Shown: one piece after another, positions 22,146-35,235 of the stretch | How positions within the stretch are numbered: the first letter of the stretch is position 1 | How the letters are laid out: each line of letters opens with the position of its first letter | Assembly (NCBI RefSeq): GCF_958298935.1 | Contig: NC_084933.1 | Span: 6,121,001 to 6,185,000 of the forward strand | Direction: 5' to 3' | Origin: Phragmites australis | Lineage: Eukaryota > Streptophyta > Magnoliopsida > Poales > Poaceae | Length of the DNA: 64,000 nucleotides | The notes under the pieces: model-generated | What the model was told of the DNA's origin: nothing | Databases searched by the model: none | Seen by the model: the letters and a program-made list of their open reading frames with translations, nothing else | Program-made: the position numbers and the translations under genes

Positions 22146-22475
22146 CCTTCTCTCCCGACTTCAAGCTCTGCGCGCCGGCAAGAGGGCTAAGGGGCATAGA
22201 CTAGTGGGGCCTCCGCCACTTTAACTGTTAGGGTTCCGGCCGGCCGGCGAGGTAGGCGAGGGCTAGGGCGGGGGAGAGGTTGCCGCGGCGAGGAGACGGT
22301 GGGCGAAGTGAGAAACAGATCGACGCAAGCGAGAAGGCCCGAGCCCTTACGCTTCGAACCAGAAATACTTCACAGGCTCTATCTGATAAGCCCATGGGCC
22401 TGACATTTTGGGCGGCCGTGATGAGCTGAGCCTCGTTCCAGTCTGGGCCTCAATTGCCCTGGAATCGATTTTTTT
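22146..22475 (-). promoter_or_regulatory. Probable INO80C promoter and 5' UTR
   Basis: GC-rich sequence directly upstream (to the right) of the INO80C start codon, with 'gggcct' and 'gcccat' motifs near 22390-22450 that are common in promoters of plant housekeeping genes. No TATA box stands out. The small ORFs here are likely UTR noise. Confidence 0.4.
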
Positions 22476-22990
22476 ATTTTTAAAAAATCCCAAAATTACA
22501 AATATATATGTCCATCTTGAAATTTTGCAAATATATACTCCCTCACCAGCTCAAATCCGCCACCACCACGCAGCCTAGAGGACCCCAGCCACCTCCTCTG
22601 CCATCTCCCTAACTCATCTCCCCTCCCCCGCCTCCACTAAGCTCTTCGATGAGCTCCCCGATCTGCAGCCATGGTAGTTCGCCACTAGCCCTCTCCGCCC
22701 TTCCTCGCCTAGGTTTCCTGCAATAACGAGATCCCCATGCTTCCCTCTCTCTTCTCATGCACTCGCCGTCGTGAAAGACCACCGGAAAGCCCATTCCGGC
22801 GAGTTTCCGTCGAGCTCGCTGCCGTGAGTCGATGACTGAGCAGCGGCACCACCTGAAACCCGCTCAGCCCGGACGTCGTTTTCCCTTGGGCCAACACTTG
22901 TCCGCCATGGCCCAGTAGCCTGCAAGGCCTAGCACCACGCAGCCTAGCAGAGTGTCAGCCCATAGGCCCATTTGCATAGTACAAGCCTAA
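22476..22990. other. AT-rich then GC-rich intergenic stretch
   Basis: Contains 'caaatatatatgtcc' type AT-rich sequence and a GC-rich block with the phrase 'caccacgcagcctag' at about 22566 and again at about 22933. ORFs at 22609-22897 on the minus strand have no recognisable motif. It may be part of the gypsy LTR fragment that follows. Confidence 0.3.
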
Positions 22991-24720
22991 AGCAAGAGTA
23001 CCAAAGCCATTGAACAGTACATGCCTAAAGGAATATTCACTCTTTTTTTCTCGAATTTATTTGCAGGCCAACTTTCAAAGTCCATATCTTCTCCGTTTCA
23101 ACTCCAATTTTGACGATTCATTCATTGATATTCATCTAAATTCAAATTCTATCCTTTCCTATCAATTTCATAATTTTTGGAATTTATTTTGTGCTTTATT
23201 TGTATTTCTTTTCCCTCGTTGATCATATTGAATCCAAATTTTATCACCACAACCCATAGCAGCCTTTTTCCATTAAATGGTTGCATGAATACTATCTACC
23301 GGTATAATTTGAAATGTTGATCTAGTTATTTCCTATTGTAGAATTAGTTGGCATGTTTGTTACCATTCGTTATATAGCCTTGATAACCCTAGAATTATCA
23401 TCTCAACAATATAAAAAATGCTAGGACGAATCGCTTGGCACTAGTATGCTTAGGATTGTGTACCCAACTGATATTTTATGCTTAATCATATTTAGTTTTG
23501 TAAAATGTGCAAACCTTGGTGCTTTGGTATTGTGTGGGTTGTGGGATGGAAAGACTTACCAGATAATAATAACAACTGATAACCTATTAGAGCTGGGGCA
23601 AATTAGGGTTGTCGCCAGGAATGCCTTGGGAGTTAAGTAATGCCTGTGTTGCAGGCTTATTATGGAGATGTTTACCTTAGCTCAATTAAAGATCGAGTTG
23701 GTACAACATCCTACCTAGTCTTCACAGTACATCCACTAGACCCTGTATGTGGCAGAGCTTAGTCTAAATCCCACCAACTAGTCTACTGGTTATCCAGAGG
23801 CAGGAGAGCAACAGGATACCATGGATCAGGTGCAGGCTTGGGGACCCGGTTGGAGGCCTAGTTAAAGGTCAAGAACCCCTGGTTAGCTCCCGCAAGCGGC
23901 TAGTGAGATGATATTGTGGTGGGTAATGACTTTGTTGAGTCTCACTACCATGACGATGGAATGTTGCTAAACTCAGCTTATGGGTAAAGTGTACTACTTT
24001 ACAGAGGTAAAACTATTCGAATAGTCATATCCACAGTCATGAACGAACTATGATTCAGTCACAACAACTAGCTTGAGTTGCGTGTGTTTCCTTAGAGTAT
24101 GAGTGGGCAAGGTGTGCTCTATTATTGGAAATAGGTTTAGCAGTGTGTCATGGGTTGCCGTGGACGGGGTGTCCAGCAACATTAAAATTTCGGCCCTGGT
24201 GACTTTCTATCATGGCCAAAACCCCCTTCATTTAATATTAATGATATAATGTTTTCACAAAACCTGCTTTATGGAAATAAACTCTTGCATGTGTAAACTT
24301 GGTATTTCTACAAAAGTTAACCTTACAGCTTTACCCTTGTCAATTCGTTTGTATGTATTTATAGCCATTGCTGTAGGGCAAGGGTTGTAACTTACTGAGT
24401 ACGTTTGTACTCACTCTTCCTTGTACTTTCAGATGATGATCCAGACTTCACCGAAGCTAACAGTGAGGTTGACAAGTAGGCTTGGTCACGTCCACACCCG
24501 AGTTGCCTGTGGAAGTGGCATGTCACCATGCTGTTTCTACTAAGCTATCTGATACGTGGATTCTATTGATTGCATGAAGCATTTATGTATTATTATGGTG
24601 GTGGATTTATTTTACCACACCCCTTGTTGTATGACTGTGGTATCACCTGTTGTAAGACTCTTATTTACCAGCGACTGATCTAGGGACTAGTATAATAAAG
24701 GTTTTAAGCACCGGGATGAC
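22991..24720 (+). repeat. Gypsy (chromovirus-like) LTR fragment
   Basis: Sequence of LTR character: 'tccatatcttctccgtttcaactcc' near 23083, 'ttactgagtacgtttgtactcactc' near 24392, and '..taataaaggttttaagcaccgggatgacc' near 24692, which resembles the end section of Tekay/Del-type LTRs. It contains no coding domain. It stops at about 24720, where the Tat-lineage pol fragment begins, so both its terminus and its internal region are missing. Exact limits are uncertain. Confidence 0.45.
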
Positions 24721-24726
24721 CTGGGA

Positions 24727-27086
24727 TGCTTCATAAGGACAGAAAGGCAGGTGGTGGTGTCAAGGCAGTGCCCTTTGATTCGTCTGAACCAGTCAAGAAG
24801 ATCAAGATATGGGTTGATCTTGATCCCAAATAGGAACTCGAACTCATTACTTTCCTCCGGGCAAACCAGGATGTGTTTAAGTGGCAACCATCCAACATGC
24901 CCGAGGTCCCTAGGGAAGTGATCGAGCATCGACTAGCTGTGAAATCCGACGGTAAACTTGTGGTGCAGAAGCAGCAAAGATTTACGGAGGATAGAAAACA
25001 AGCCATCCAGGAGAAGATCGGCAAACTTTTGAAAGTAGGCTTCATCTGAGAGGTTCGTCATCCTACATCGCTTGCTAATCTCGTCCTTGTGAAGAAAGTG
25101 AATGGTAAATGGAGAATGTGTGTTGATTTCACCGACCTAAACAAAACTTATCTCAAAGATCCTTTTCCTCTCCTTTGTATAGATCAAATTATCAACTCTA
25201 CTATGGGTTGTCCAATGCTATATTTTCTAGATGCCTACTCATGATATCACCAAATTAGCATGGGAGTCGAGGATGAGGAAAAAATCGCTTTTGTTACCCC
25301 CTTTGGTGTATTTTTTATGTAAAAATACCTTCTAGTTTAAAAAATGCTAGTGCTACCTATCAACAGTGTATTCAAAATTGCCTATAGCCCCAAATCGGAC
25401 GTAATATAGAAGCTTATGTCGATGATGTTGTAGTCAAGTTTAGAACTAAAGATGCATTGATTGATGATCTCAAGGAGATATTAGACAACCTCAAGAAGTA
25501 TCATATGATGCTTAACCTTGAGAAGTGCACATTCGGTGTCCAGTCTAGCAAGCTTCTTGATTTTCTAGTGTCAAGTCAAGGCATTGAGACCAATCCGAGT
25601 AAAATAGAAGCTCTTGACCAAATGCGGTCATGTCGAACACTAAAGGAAGTTCAGAAATTAACAGAATGCATAGCAACCCTTAGTCGACTCATCTCCAAGA
25701 TGGGATAATGAGGATGCCTTTCTTTAAGCTGCTGAAGAAACACAACTGGTTCTAGTGGATGGAAAAAGCGGAGAAGGCTTTTCAAGACTTAAAAAGGTAT
25801 TTATTGTTTCCATTAATTCTGACCCCACCTAAAATAGATGATCTCTTTCTGTACATTGTAGCTACCCTACAAGTTATAAGCACAATTCTAGTGGTCGAGC
25901 GGAAATGCCCTAAGAAGAAGGCCAAGATCTAGAAACCGGTTTACTACATAAGCGAAGTCCTACATGATGCTAAGTTATGACACCTGTAAGTTCAGAAGTT
26001 GTTGTATGCAGCCTTGATGACTTCACGAATGCTACAATATTATTTCCAAGCACACAATATCACTGTCATAACGATGTATCCGTTGAAGGATGTTATACAA
26101 AATAGGGAGGCTACTGGATGAATCACGCAATGGGTAGTTGAGCTCAATGAGTTTGACATAGATTATGCACCATGAACAAGCATTAAGTCAGAAGTACTAG
26201 CAGATTCATCGCCTAATGAACAAATGTTGATGAAACAAAGCCAAATTTGGTCGAGGATCACTGGACACTTTTCTTTGACGGATCGCTCACGCTTCAAGGC
26301 TCAGGGTTGGCATCATGATAAAATCACCAACGGGCGACGAACTTAGGGATGTTGTTCAATTAGAATATAAATCTTCCAACAATGTCGTAGAATACGAAGG
26401 ATCAGTAAACGGTCTCCGCATAGCTATATCACTCGGAATCAGGTGACTACTCGTGAAAGGGGACTCAGAGATACTCGTAAACCAAGTGCAAAATGAGTAC
26501 CAATGCTTAAACAACAACATGATAGCTTATTTGAGAGAAGTATGAAAGCTTGAGCAAAAGTTCAAAGGGCTGGAAGTTATGCACATCTGGAGAGGCGACA
26601 CTTCCACTGCTGATGAACTCGCTAGGCTCGCTTCATCTCATTCGCCCACATCTATAGGAGTCTTCATCGAGAAACTCCTTGAACCGACTATCTTGATAGC
26701 CTCGAGTGCAGATGCTGCCCAACTTGGCCAGCAATCTAGTCAAGTCAGCGAGGTAGAATTTACAAACACGGAAGCTGGACTACTTGAATGTGAACCGACT
26801 TGGATGACTCCATTCTGAACTTATCTCGAAGGTCGAGAGATCCCTGACGATGATACGTCTGTAGAGAAAGTTGTTCGTAATCCGAGCTATATGCTTTGGT
26901 AGACAACAAGCTCTTCCGAAAAGGAAGTAATAGAATCTTGATGAATTGCATCACTCAGGAACAGGGCAATAAGATATTGCTTGATATCCATAGAGGCTTG
27001 TATGGTAATCATGCATCTTACAACATCTTGGTTGGAAAGGTTTTTCGCTAGGGATTCTATTCGCCGACTGCCCTTTAGGATACTTC
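24727..27086 (+). pseudogene. Tat-lineage gypsy pol fragment: RT and RNase H
   Basis: Heavily broken pol. Reading across frames: DVFKWQPSNMPEVPREVIEH and NGKWRMCVDFTDLNK (RT N-terminal half, 24860-25140); YHQISMGVEDEEKIAFVTPF (about 25245); EAYVDDVVVK (catalytic Asp pair, about 25410-25438); a frame from 25457 to 25708 covering CTFGVQSSKLLDFLVSS and LKEVQKLTECIATLSR; FFDGS (RNase H start, about 26271); and the integrase zinc region HRGLYGNHASYNILVGKVF (about 26990-27045). Many stops are present. It continues at 31058 after the inserted solo LTR. The upstream gag and protease are absent. The assignment to the Tat (RIRE3/RIRE8-like) lineage is from family knowledge. Confidence 0.8.
27082..27086. 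repeat. Target-site duplication ACTTC (left)
   Basis: ACTTC here and GCTTC at 31058-31062 flank the solo LTR; one base differs. The pol sequence reads through when the insertion is removed. Confidence 0.75.
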
Positions 27087-30000
27087 TGTCACACCCGATT
27101 TTAATGGACAAAATCAGATGCGGCTTATGTGTGCCCAGGATGTTCAACACACATAAGAACGCCACATGTGAAGTAACAAAAGCAATACTTTTATTAAATA
27201 AACGTTAACTCTTACAACAATTGACATATATTGTCTTCTATGAAGATATTTGCAGCGGAATAGAAGCACTGGTGCCCAACAACACCGCAGGCAACCGACC
27301 GGGAGACACGCGCCTAGAACGTCACAACCTCGTCTTGATAGTCTTCAAAATCTTCACTCACTGAGCAGCAGCACACATATCGCATGATATAGAGAAAATA
27401 GCAAGTGTGAGCACATGACGCGCTCAACAAGTGTGGGAAAGATAATGATATGCAGGCTTATATCAAGAATAGGCTAACACATGGTATATTTGCGTAAATG
27501 CGAGTAATGAAAACATATTTGGACTCAAAAAGCATTAAACAATTATTAAGTGAATGTAACACATACAGTGCAACACCCAGCATACAAGGCTCCACATCTT
27601 ACATACCATAACCGTCTAGTACTCCCTATACTATATCCAAAATCATAACCAAATCCTTAACCACAACCCACTAATCATGTGAGGATCCAAGTCTCTCATA
27701 ATCGTGAGCACGGCTGTTATAACAGTTTTTACACTCTGCAGAGATTGTCCAGCTTTTCTCACGAGTCAGTGAATTCTATGTTGCCATGTTTGCAAGACAC
27801 TTCACACACGCTAGTGGTGTACAATCAAGAAATCAGTAAATGACATTTTCCACTAATCAGAGACTAATCTAGTATGCGTCTGCCCACTAGGTTTCACCGC
27901 CAGGATTTACGCGAGTTCAACTCCTACCCAGAAGCCCCTTTTGTGCCAACACAACACACACTGGATAGACTAACTAGTATATCACACTTTACCCATATCA
28001 GTCTCGTGGTTGGTACGTTACTTCTTGGGTTGTCGCTCCATTAACAGGTCTATACATAGGTTACTTGAGCATACACTAAACCAACATCATAATCATGACA
28101 ACCATAAAAACCACTTTACTCAAGGCCTAAGATTCCATGTTGCTAGGTCATTAACAAATGAACCACCATTGTTGTATAAGTTCATTAGTTAAGATTATGA
28201 CACTTCCCAGTATCCCAAAAGCATGGCTAAGCAATCTACCCACTAAAGATATATAACCATAAACCATCTAGGTTCCAAGGGATGATAAGGGAAAATCTAG
28301 GGAAAACTCTAACATAGGTGACTACCCATCATATTGATAGACACTGCATGCAATTTATAAAATAAAATAGTTTAAATCATAGGTCCAAGATGATCAAAGA
28401 CACTTGCCTTTTACCCAATGCTACTCAGTGTTGTCGAAATCTTGGTCTTGAAGTCCCTCGAACTGCTCCGGATCATTATCGACTAATCACGAGAACTACC
28501 GACAAACAACACAAATAAAAATACTAAGAACAATATACCAAACATTATTAAAATACTTTAAAAACACTATAGTTGGATAGGTATAATTTAGAAATATTTA
28601 GACGCAAGAATCACCTAAATCAGAGTTAAGATGAAAAGAGAACAGCTTTCGGAAGATGGATTAGACTAAAAAGAAAATGTTGATTTACCGGAACTATCTT
28701 CCTATGGGAAAAGACTTTATTACACAATCATTGTGTCAAGCTTGACAACATAATTGCGCAAGATTCAAGAAGTGTAGGGCAGACCAGAATTCGCTGACTA
28801 GGCTAAGAAGAATGATGTGGCGCTATCTTAGCATACTATGCAAGTACCATCTTGAATTAAAGAAGGGATACGCTGAGATCTAGTCTCGATCACCTATGAT
28901 GGATAAAAATGACGAAGGTTGTGCTTCCAGATTAAGGATGCTTCCGGTGACTCTATGTAGCGGTGGTGGTTCGGGTTTCGTCGAAGACAGCGATCGGGCA
29001 CGTGGCCACTGACATCGATGTCGAGCTTCAGTGGTGTTTCAGTGAAACGAGGGAAGCATGGCGCAGAACACAGAAAGACTAACTCAGCGGTATGGTTGGT
29101 TTTTGAAGGGGTCATCCGAGGTAGCGGCAAAATAGCGATGACTACTGCTAGGTTTGGTGGTAACTGCGAATAGATGCAGCAACAAAGAAGCTCGCGTTCT
29201 GGGAGATTGGCTATGAAATTTGAGAAACTGTTTGAACAGAGATGTTCATATATCTTGGTAAGACAATGTTACGACATGGGTTTTGATAGATCATCCACTG
29301 AGAGGAAGAACGATCAACAGAGATGAGATGGGTGATGGCTGCGACATGCTGTGGTTGGCAATCACCTTTCGGTCGTGTCACTGCAGAAACGGGGATGGGC
29401 TCCTAGGGTCATGTAGAAGACTCGATGGGACACGCCGTGACATGGTTTGTGCATCGATACGGCTTTTGGATTGACAGGGAATGAGAATGCAAATCTGGTG
29501 CGCGCGTAGAACGCGTCCAGAAATTGGACAACGGGTATGTTGACCTTGATTTTGATGGTTTGGCAGGTCTACTGGGCAACATGGTTGGTGAGGGTGTGGG
29601 GAACATCATGGGACATTCTTTGGTGAAAGGGCATGGTGAACGGTACACTAGTTGGCAAGGAACGTCGATGCCAATCGGCTACAGCACGGCTATCTGTGAC
29701 GACGATGACCGTGGCAGCGTAGATCGGGCACTGGCCAAGGCTAGGGCTTGGCTAGGGACTTAGTATGATGGTAAAATAGTACTAAGGGAGGAGAAGAAGG
29801 GGTCCTCACTTTTCTTCCATGGTCAAGGAGGGAGGATTCATGGAGAAGACGATGAGGTACCGCATCACGGGCGGCGGCTCCGGCGAACGGCGGTGCACGG
29901 TCAGGGCAGCAGCGACGTCTAGGGCTTAGGGGCGTGCAATAGGGATATGAGAGGATGTGCAACTCATATTTATAGGGTTAGGGGTGGCTGGTTGAGGTGG

Positions 30001-31057
30001 AGTCCAACCCAAACACGAATCGGATTCGAGTACGAGTCGGTTACGGTTTCCTTTTTCGTAGCTCCCTATTCTGAGGATGATATCTCTATCGTTTGGACTC
30101 AAAATTGGACGTTTATAGACTCTAAATTATAGTACCCGAAAATATCTACAACTTTGGTATTCATTGGAACTTCTAAAAATGCCATCCAGAATTTCAAAAA
30201 TGCACCACAAGATAAACTGTTTGAACTCAGACTTATCTGCGCAGCACTGATTTCGGAGGCCATAACTCCTAGCTGCATTATCCAAATGGGGCTTTCATAG
30301 GTTCAAATCAAATCTCTGGATGAGACCTACAACTTTAGTATTGTCAAGATTTGAATTTGAGGCCGTTTTGAACTCCGAAACTTCATGTGAAGATGAGACT
30401 GTCTAGAACTCCGCAAATATTTACAGATTTCGTGGGTCCCTTATTGGGCCATCTAGAAGACTTGACTAAGGGTTTGGACTTGAGCAAGATTGAGCCCAAA
30501 GACACTTTTGGTATATCTCGGGTTTAGAAAAGAAACTTTTGCGAAGAAATTTGAATAGGGTTTGAATTTGAATTGAGCTTGTAGTGAATTTAAGAGAAAC
30601 AAAAAATGAGGTTGAACAAGAATAGGAGTAGATAAGGAATTTGAATTTGGATCTGGGTAGAATTTGAGAAAGTGGAGAGATTTGCTTTAAACAAGGATTT
30701 CAATAAGATTTTAATTGAACTGGAGAAGGATCAGGTATGATCAAGGATTGAATAGATGATGAATTCAAAGATTTTGAATTCCAACCATTAAGATCCTTAA
30801 CTAATTTACTACTAAGGTTTGTAAAAACATTTTCAAAATCTTTTTCACTCAAAACACCAAAGAGAAAGAAAAAGAAAAAGAACTCTAATGCATTTACCTA
30901 GCTACTAGCAAAACTCAGCATGCAATGCACATAAAATAATAACCTATATTGATTGATTGGTTATGAAAATAGGTTTTAAACCTATTCTACTGGTGAAGTT
31001 GTTCAATAATCTTGGAAAATTTTAGAAATTAAGAAATTTGAAAATCAGGGTGTTACA
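27087..31057 (-). mobile_element. Solo LTR of a Tekay-like gypsy element, 3,971 bp
   Basis: On the minus strand it begins TGTAACACCCTGATTTTCAA at 31057 and ends AAAATCGGGTGTGACA at 27087, so it has TG..CA ends with near-perfect flanking duplications. Its last 800 bp match the LTR remnant at 9840-10643. There is no primer-binding site, coding domain or purine tract inside. The ORFs around 28890-29960 lie in a gene-like GC-richer section of the LTR but show no domain. Very long LTRs of this size are known in this lineage. Confidence 0.8.
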
Positions 31058-32016
31058 GCTTCCGAGCTGGTGAAAAAGTGTGAAACCTGCACATTTTTTG
31101 GAAGACGGACCACTCGAGCAGTCCAAGCTCTGCAAATAATTTCTCTTTCTTGGCCTTTCTTCCTCTGGGGCTTGGATGGACTGGGATCGCTCCTAAGGGC
31201 CCAAGGTGATTTCAAATTCCTATTTGTGCCTATCAACATATTCACTAAGTGGATCAACATCGAACCTGTGGTAAAATAACCGTAGAAGTGGCTAAGAAGT
31301 TCATGACGAACAACATAATTACTTGATACAACAATCCGCATCGAATAATTATAGACAATGGCGGCTAGTTTAGAAGCGGGACCTTTACCGCGTTCTGCGA
31401 AGAATTTGGCATCAAAACTTGTTTCGCTTCAGTAACTCGCCCTAAAAATAACAGCCAAGTTGAGCGTGCTAATGGTATAGTCTTGCGAGGTATCAAAACT
31501 CGAGTTTTTGATAGGTTGAAAGCTTACTAGAAACGATGGGTGAAGGAACTTCCCTCAGTATTATGGTCCATTCGTACCTAGACTAATAGGGCCACCGGTG
31601 AAACTCCTTTCTTTTTAGTCTACAGAGCAGAAGCAGTGCTTCTGACTGAATTGCAAATAGGGTCGCCACAAGTGGAAAGTTACTTGGAAGAGGCACGAGA
31701 GCAGTTATAAGAGTACGATATCAATTTCCTTTTGGAGTACCATGATCGAGCGTCCATTTGAGCAGCTAGGTATCAACAAGCATTACGTAGATATCACAGT
31801 CAAAAAATCCAGCCTAGAAGACTCACTGCTAGGGATCTTCTTCTACAAAAGGTACAGAAACAAACTTGGCACCATAAGTTATTACCTAAATGGGAAGGAC
31901 CCTACATAGTAGTTGAAGTCACTTGACTTGGATCAGTATGACTATCTATTCCAAACAGTGAAGAACTCAAAAGCTTATGGAACATTGATCAACTCTGACA
32001 GTTTCATTCATAGATA
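31058..32016 (+). pseudogene. Tat-lineage gypsy pol fragment: integrase
   Basis: Continues the pol cut at 27086. Parts in order: ELVKKCETC (zinc-binding end), WGLDGLGSLLRAQGDFKFLF with the first catalytic Asp (about 31165-31230), IIIDNGG with the second Asp (about 31345), and QVERANG with the Glu (about 31452). The C-terminal tail ends in WNIDQLRQFHS before TAG at about 32014. Stops and frameshifts are frequent, so the protein is dead even though the D, D and E positions can still be recognised. Confidence 0.8.
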
Positions 32017-32289
32017 AGGTAGGTTAAAGGTAAGTCGATTACATTTTTGATCAGATTGACTACCCTATCACATATTTTTCATTCATACCTACAAAGCTAG
32101 TGCAAAATTGATAAAAAGGATTCCCAGCTCTTGAAAATAGTGAAGGTCCACTACCTCTAAGAGTTTAGAAGTATGTGGACCCCTACTTTCCCTCAAACGA
32201 GTCGAGGAACCTATTTTGCTCCTCCTGGGGGAAGTAGCTGATTGCCTTGGGAACCGATCGCCGACCAACATAAGGGCCAGGGAGAGTGG
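32017..32289. other. Spacer after Tat pol
   Basis: Post-pol sequence of the Tat element. On the minus strand the section 32150-32280 can be read as YVGRRSVPKAISYFP and EEQNRFLDSFEG, which may extend the antisense ORF remnant to its right. Confidence 0.35.
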
Positions 32290-32761
32290 CTAAGGCGAAG
32301 ACCTACTGGAACTGCTGACCAGCGTCGGCAATTCCGAGTGACCCTCTGTGAGACATAAAGGTGATCTCGTAGTTGTTGATGGAGAATACGACAATGCTTT
32401 CTTCACCACCGGAGGTTCAGGGGCTCCATCGCCGAAGATCTCATCGGTGACCTGGTCGATGATCTCATCAAGATCACCACCATCCTCATCTCCTCCTTGT
32501 GCATCTTGTGTCACTGAATCTTGCGCCATTCACTCCACAACGTCGGGGGTTGAGGAAGTGCCGGAGGTGCCAGGTGAAGGGTCGATGACCTATGATGGAC
32601 TTTTTGGTCCCTCTCCTCCTATATCTCTCACTCAATTCCTCCTCATCAGAGGAAACGATGATGACTCCCAGTGGAACAATGGCAAGAGTCTCTGGGGTGA
32701 GAGATCCAACTTCTTTGATTTCTGGATATTGCTCGGGAGACGACGGTGGAGTGGAGGCCAT
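32290..32761 (-). pseudogene. Antisense ORF (aORF-like) remnant of the Tat element
   Basis: Two overlapping minus-strand frames appear to be one coding region broken by a frameshift near 32500-32530. The first (from 32761) has MASTPPSSPEQYPEIKEVGS and VPLGVIIVSSDEEELSERYR. The second (to 32290) has GGDLDEIIDQVTDEIFGDG. Tat-lineage elements such as Grande and RIRE2 are known to carry an extra ORF in antisense between pol and the 3' LTR, which is exactly this position and strand. Its function in those elements is unknown. The low-complexity acidic composition means the call rests mainly on position. Confidence 0.45.
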
Positions 32762-34698
32762 GGTTTCAAGTTATACGAATGCTATTGAGCAATGTGCAGG
32801 GAAGAGAGAAAGTAGGTGGGAAATGAATAGCTTCAGGTTCGCCTATTTATAGTCGTGGAATGGGTCAAATTGAAAGGTTTAGAACCATCAAGATCCGATA
32901 ATGACTGTTGAATCTCTAAGGCCACCTCAGGTGCACTGCACGTCAAGGCTAACATGATGGGCGGAAACCGAGACATTTCCAAGGCATATGGCATGTCCAA
33001 TCTCTGTGTAGAGGGATGCCACATCATTATAATATGTTAAATTAGAGGTTACAGTGAAAACAAGCACAAACGGGAGTGGGTTTTTAATTTCCACCTACCT
33101 GATTGTTCTAATTCACTCGATGAACACAACATAACCATAGCTATACACTCGAAGGTTTACGCCTTCAAGCATAATGACTCGATGCTTACACTCTATTGTC
33201 CACTCAATCTAGTTATCAAGTAGAGAATCGGGGGCTACATCACATAATTTTGATGCTTATGCTTCCCTTTCTGTTTAGTTGTCACGCTAACCAGAGAGCC
33301 AGGAGCTACACATTGTTTACTGTTAGCGCCAAAGCTATACTTTCTACTTGAACTCAATTATTGAGCGAACATTCAAGGGCCACATCGGGTATCTTTCGAT
33401 GCTACAACTCTACTCTTTATTTTGATTATCACATCAAATAGAGAGTCAAGGGCTCCATCACATACTTTTGATGATGTGGCTTTACTCTCCACTCGATTTA
33501 GTCATCGAGCAGAGAGTTAGAGGCTACATCATATAATTTCGATGGTATAGGTATGTTCTTTCTTACTCTCCGTTCGGGAAATCTCCTCCTCGACTAGAGG
33601 GTCAGGAGCTACATAGTAATACCATGATCTATAAATACATATTTTTTGCAAAAGTTTATCTAGCTTTGCGTCGACTACATTGGATAGAATCAATAGAGGC
33701 ATGTGTTGGATCGATGACGAACAACTATACCTTATAAGGCATAACAGCACAAGAGATTGCCAAATATCTAATGCTTAATGGCCAACAAGGTTCCGAAGTT
33801 CTAGTCGGTCTCATGTGTGTTCTCCATTGAGTTTATGTTCATCCGCTGGTCAAATACGCGAGTTGGCTAAAAGTTTGCAAAAATCATCATGATTTTCTTC
33901 TCTCTCTAGTTTTATACTAGTCTTTTTCTTCTTATTGAGGATACTTCGAGTGGTCACTCGAGGTCCAATGCATTTAATAAAATATTCATAAGTATATTTC
34001 ATAAGTAGGTTTTGAGGATGGTTTTAGAATGTACTATTCGGTTTTTGCATCTACTTATGCCAACTCTAATTCATCAACAAGTGAATAGTGGTAAGAGCAT
34101 ACTAAATAAGCAAAATAATAGTAATGCTTACAGATATCCCCCAACCCATGGAGTAAGTTTCAAATGTTTCGAGCTGGAAACCACGGAAAACTAGCCATAA
34201 GGACTACTTTTGTTCTTATCGTCAGGTAGCTCAAGTGCAAGAGATTCGACGAACTCAAGAACCAAGGGCTTAACATCCTCAATAATTTTTGTTGCTTCTT
34301 CTACTGAACATCCGAACCCCTACATCACTATTGATGTGTCAAGGTCGGGGTTGTAGCTTTGACAAGACCAAGCATTGTCTCGGCGCTTATGGAGGTTGCC
34401 TAGTTCATGCGATTGAGGGTTTGATCCCTCAGCTTTTGAAGGGTTGTGATTGCGGTATCCTGTTCAGCGGCCATACTGTCCTAATTGGTGGCCAAGGCAT
34501 CCCGATCAACTTTTGCTTTTTTCAAAGCATCTTTACGTTCTTTTCACTAATTAGCATCTTTTTTTGTGGATCCTTATTGACTTAGTGACAGCTTTGAGTT
34601 GGATCCTTAAGTTGGCTTCGAGAGCTAAGAAAGCAAACAAAAACAGTTCTTATTAGTTGCCTAGCATTCGAATCACATGATGGTGATTTGCGGGTAAA
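32762..34698. repeat. Tat element 3' region with short repeated phrases
   Basis: Non-coding sequence with a loosely repeated phrase of the type 'ctccactcgattt.gtcatcgagcagagagt..gaggctacatca', seen at about 33125-33240, 33290-33400, 33410-33470, 33480-33540 and 33560-33615. Such degenerate repeats are common in the region between pol and the 3' LTR of Tat elements. No 3' LTR was identified before the next insertion at 35571. Confidence 0.45.
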
Positions 34699-35235
34699 CT
34701 AACCGTCAATTCTTTCTTGGCTGGCAGCAAGGAGGGTTTCTTTCTCCTCCAAGTCCTTTTGATGACCAGCATGGTCGATCACCATATATTGAGCTTTGGT
34801 AGTTGCTATGTGAGCCTCTATCATTGCCCAAGGGTCGATGGTTGTTCCAAGGACTGTGGTTGTGGTAGGCTCTGAGCTTACCTTGGACGTGTCTGTAGAA
34901 GTTTGCTCTACTTGAGGAGGCAGAAGCTGCACAATAGTGGAAGGTGGAACTAGTTGATTGGTCGAACTCCTCGTCGTCTGCTCTTTTGTCTTCTCTGGGG
35001 ACGAAGGTCCGCAATTCTGCAGAAGGAAGGAAAAAGAAGGCTACAAGACAAGATAATTGTTCAAGCAAAACCTTTTAGCGATCGGGATACGTGAAACAAT
35101 GTTCGACTTCTGCCTCTTGATAGTGACTTTTTTCTTCATCATACCGGCAGCTGAAGTTGGTTGGGTCGAAGGGATAACTAGGGAGTCTGACAAAGCTAAA
35201 GAAGTTGTTGCTTGCAAGAAACCAAACAACAACAA
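34699..35235 (-). pseudogene. Second antisense ORF remnant, Tat 3' region
   Basis: Minus-strand frames 35235-35041 (basic, with KKKVTIKRQKSNIVSRIP) and 34932-34699 (WAMIEAHIATTKAQYMVIDH, then a Glu-rich coiled-coil-like end). They run in the same direction as 32290-32761 and may be another exon or block of the same antisense gene. No known domain is recognised. Confidence 0.3.

Noticed and set aside
28894..29962. Gene-like GC-rich ORFs inside the 3.97-kb solo LTR
   Set aside because: No domain, short frames on both strands, and the whole stretch lies within a bounded LTR.
33125..33615. CRISPR-like or satellite array
   Set aside because: The repeated phrases vary in length and spacing and the genome is a plant; they fit degenerate repeats of a Tat element 3' region.
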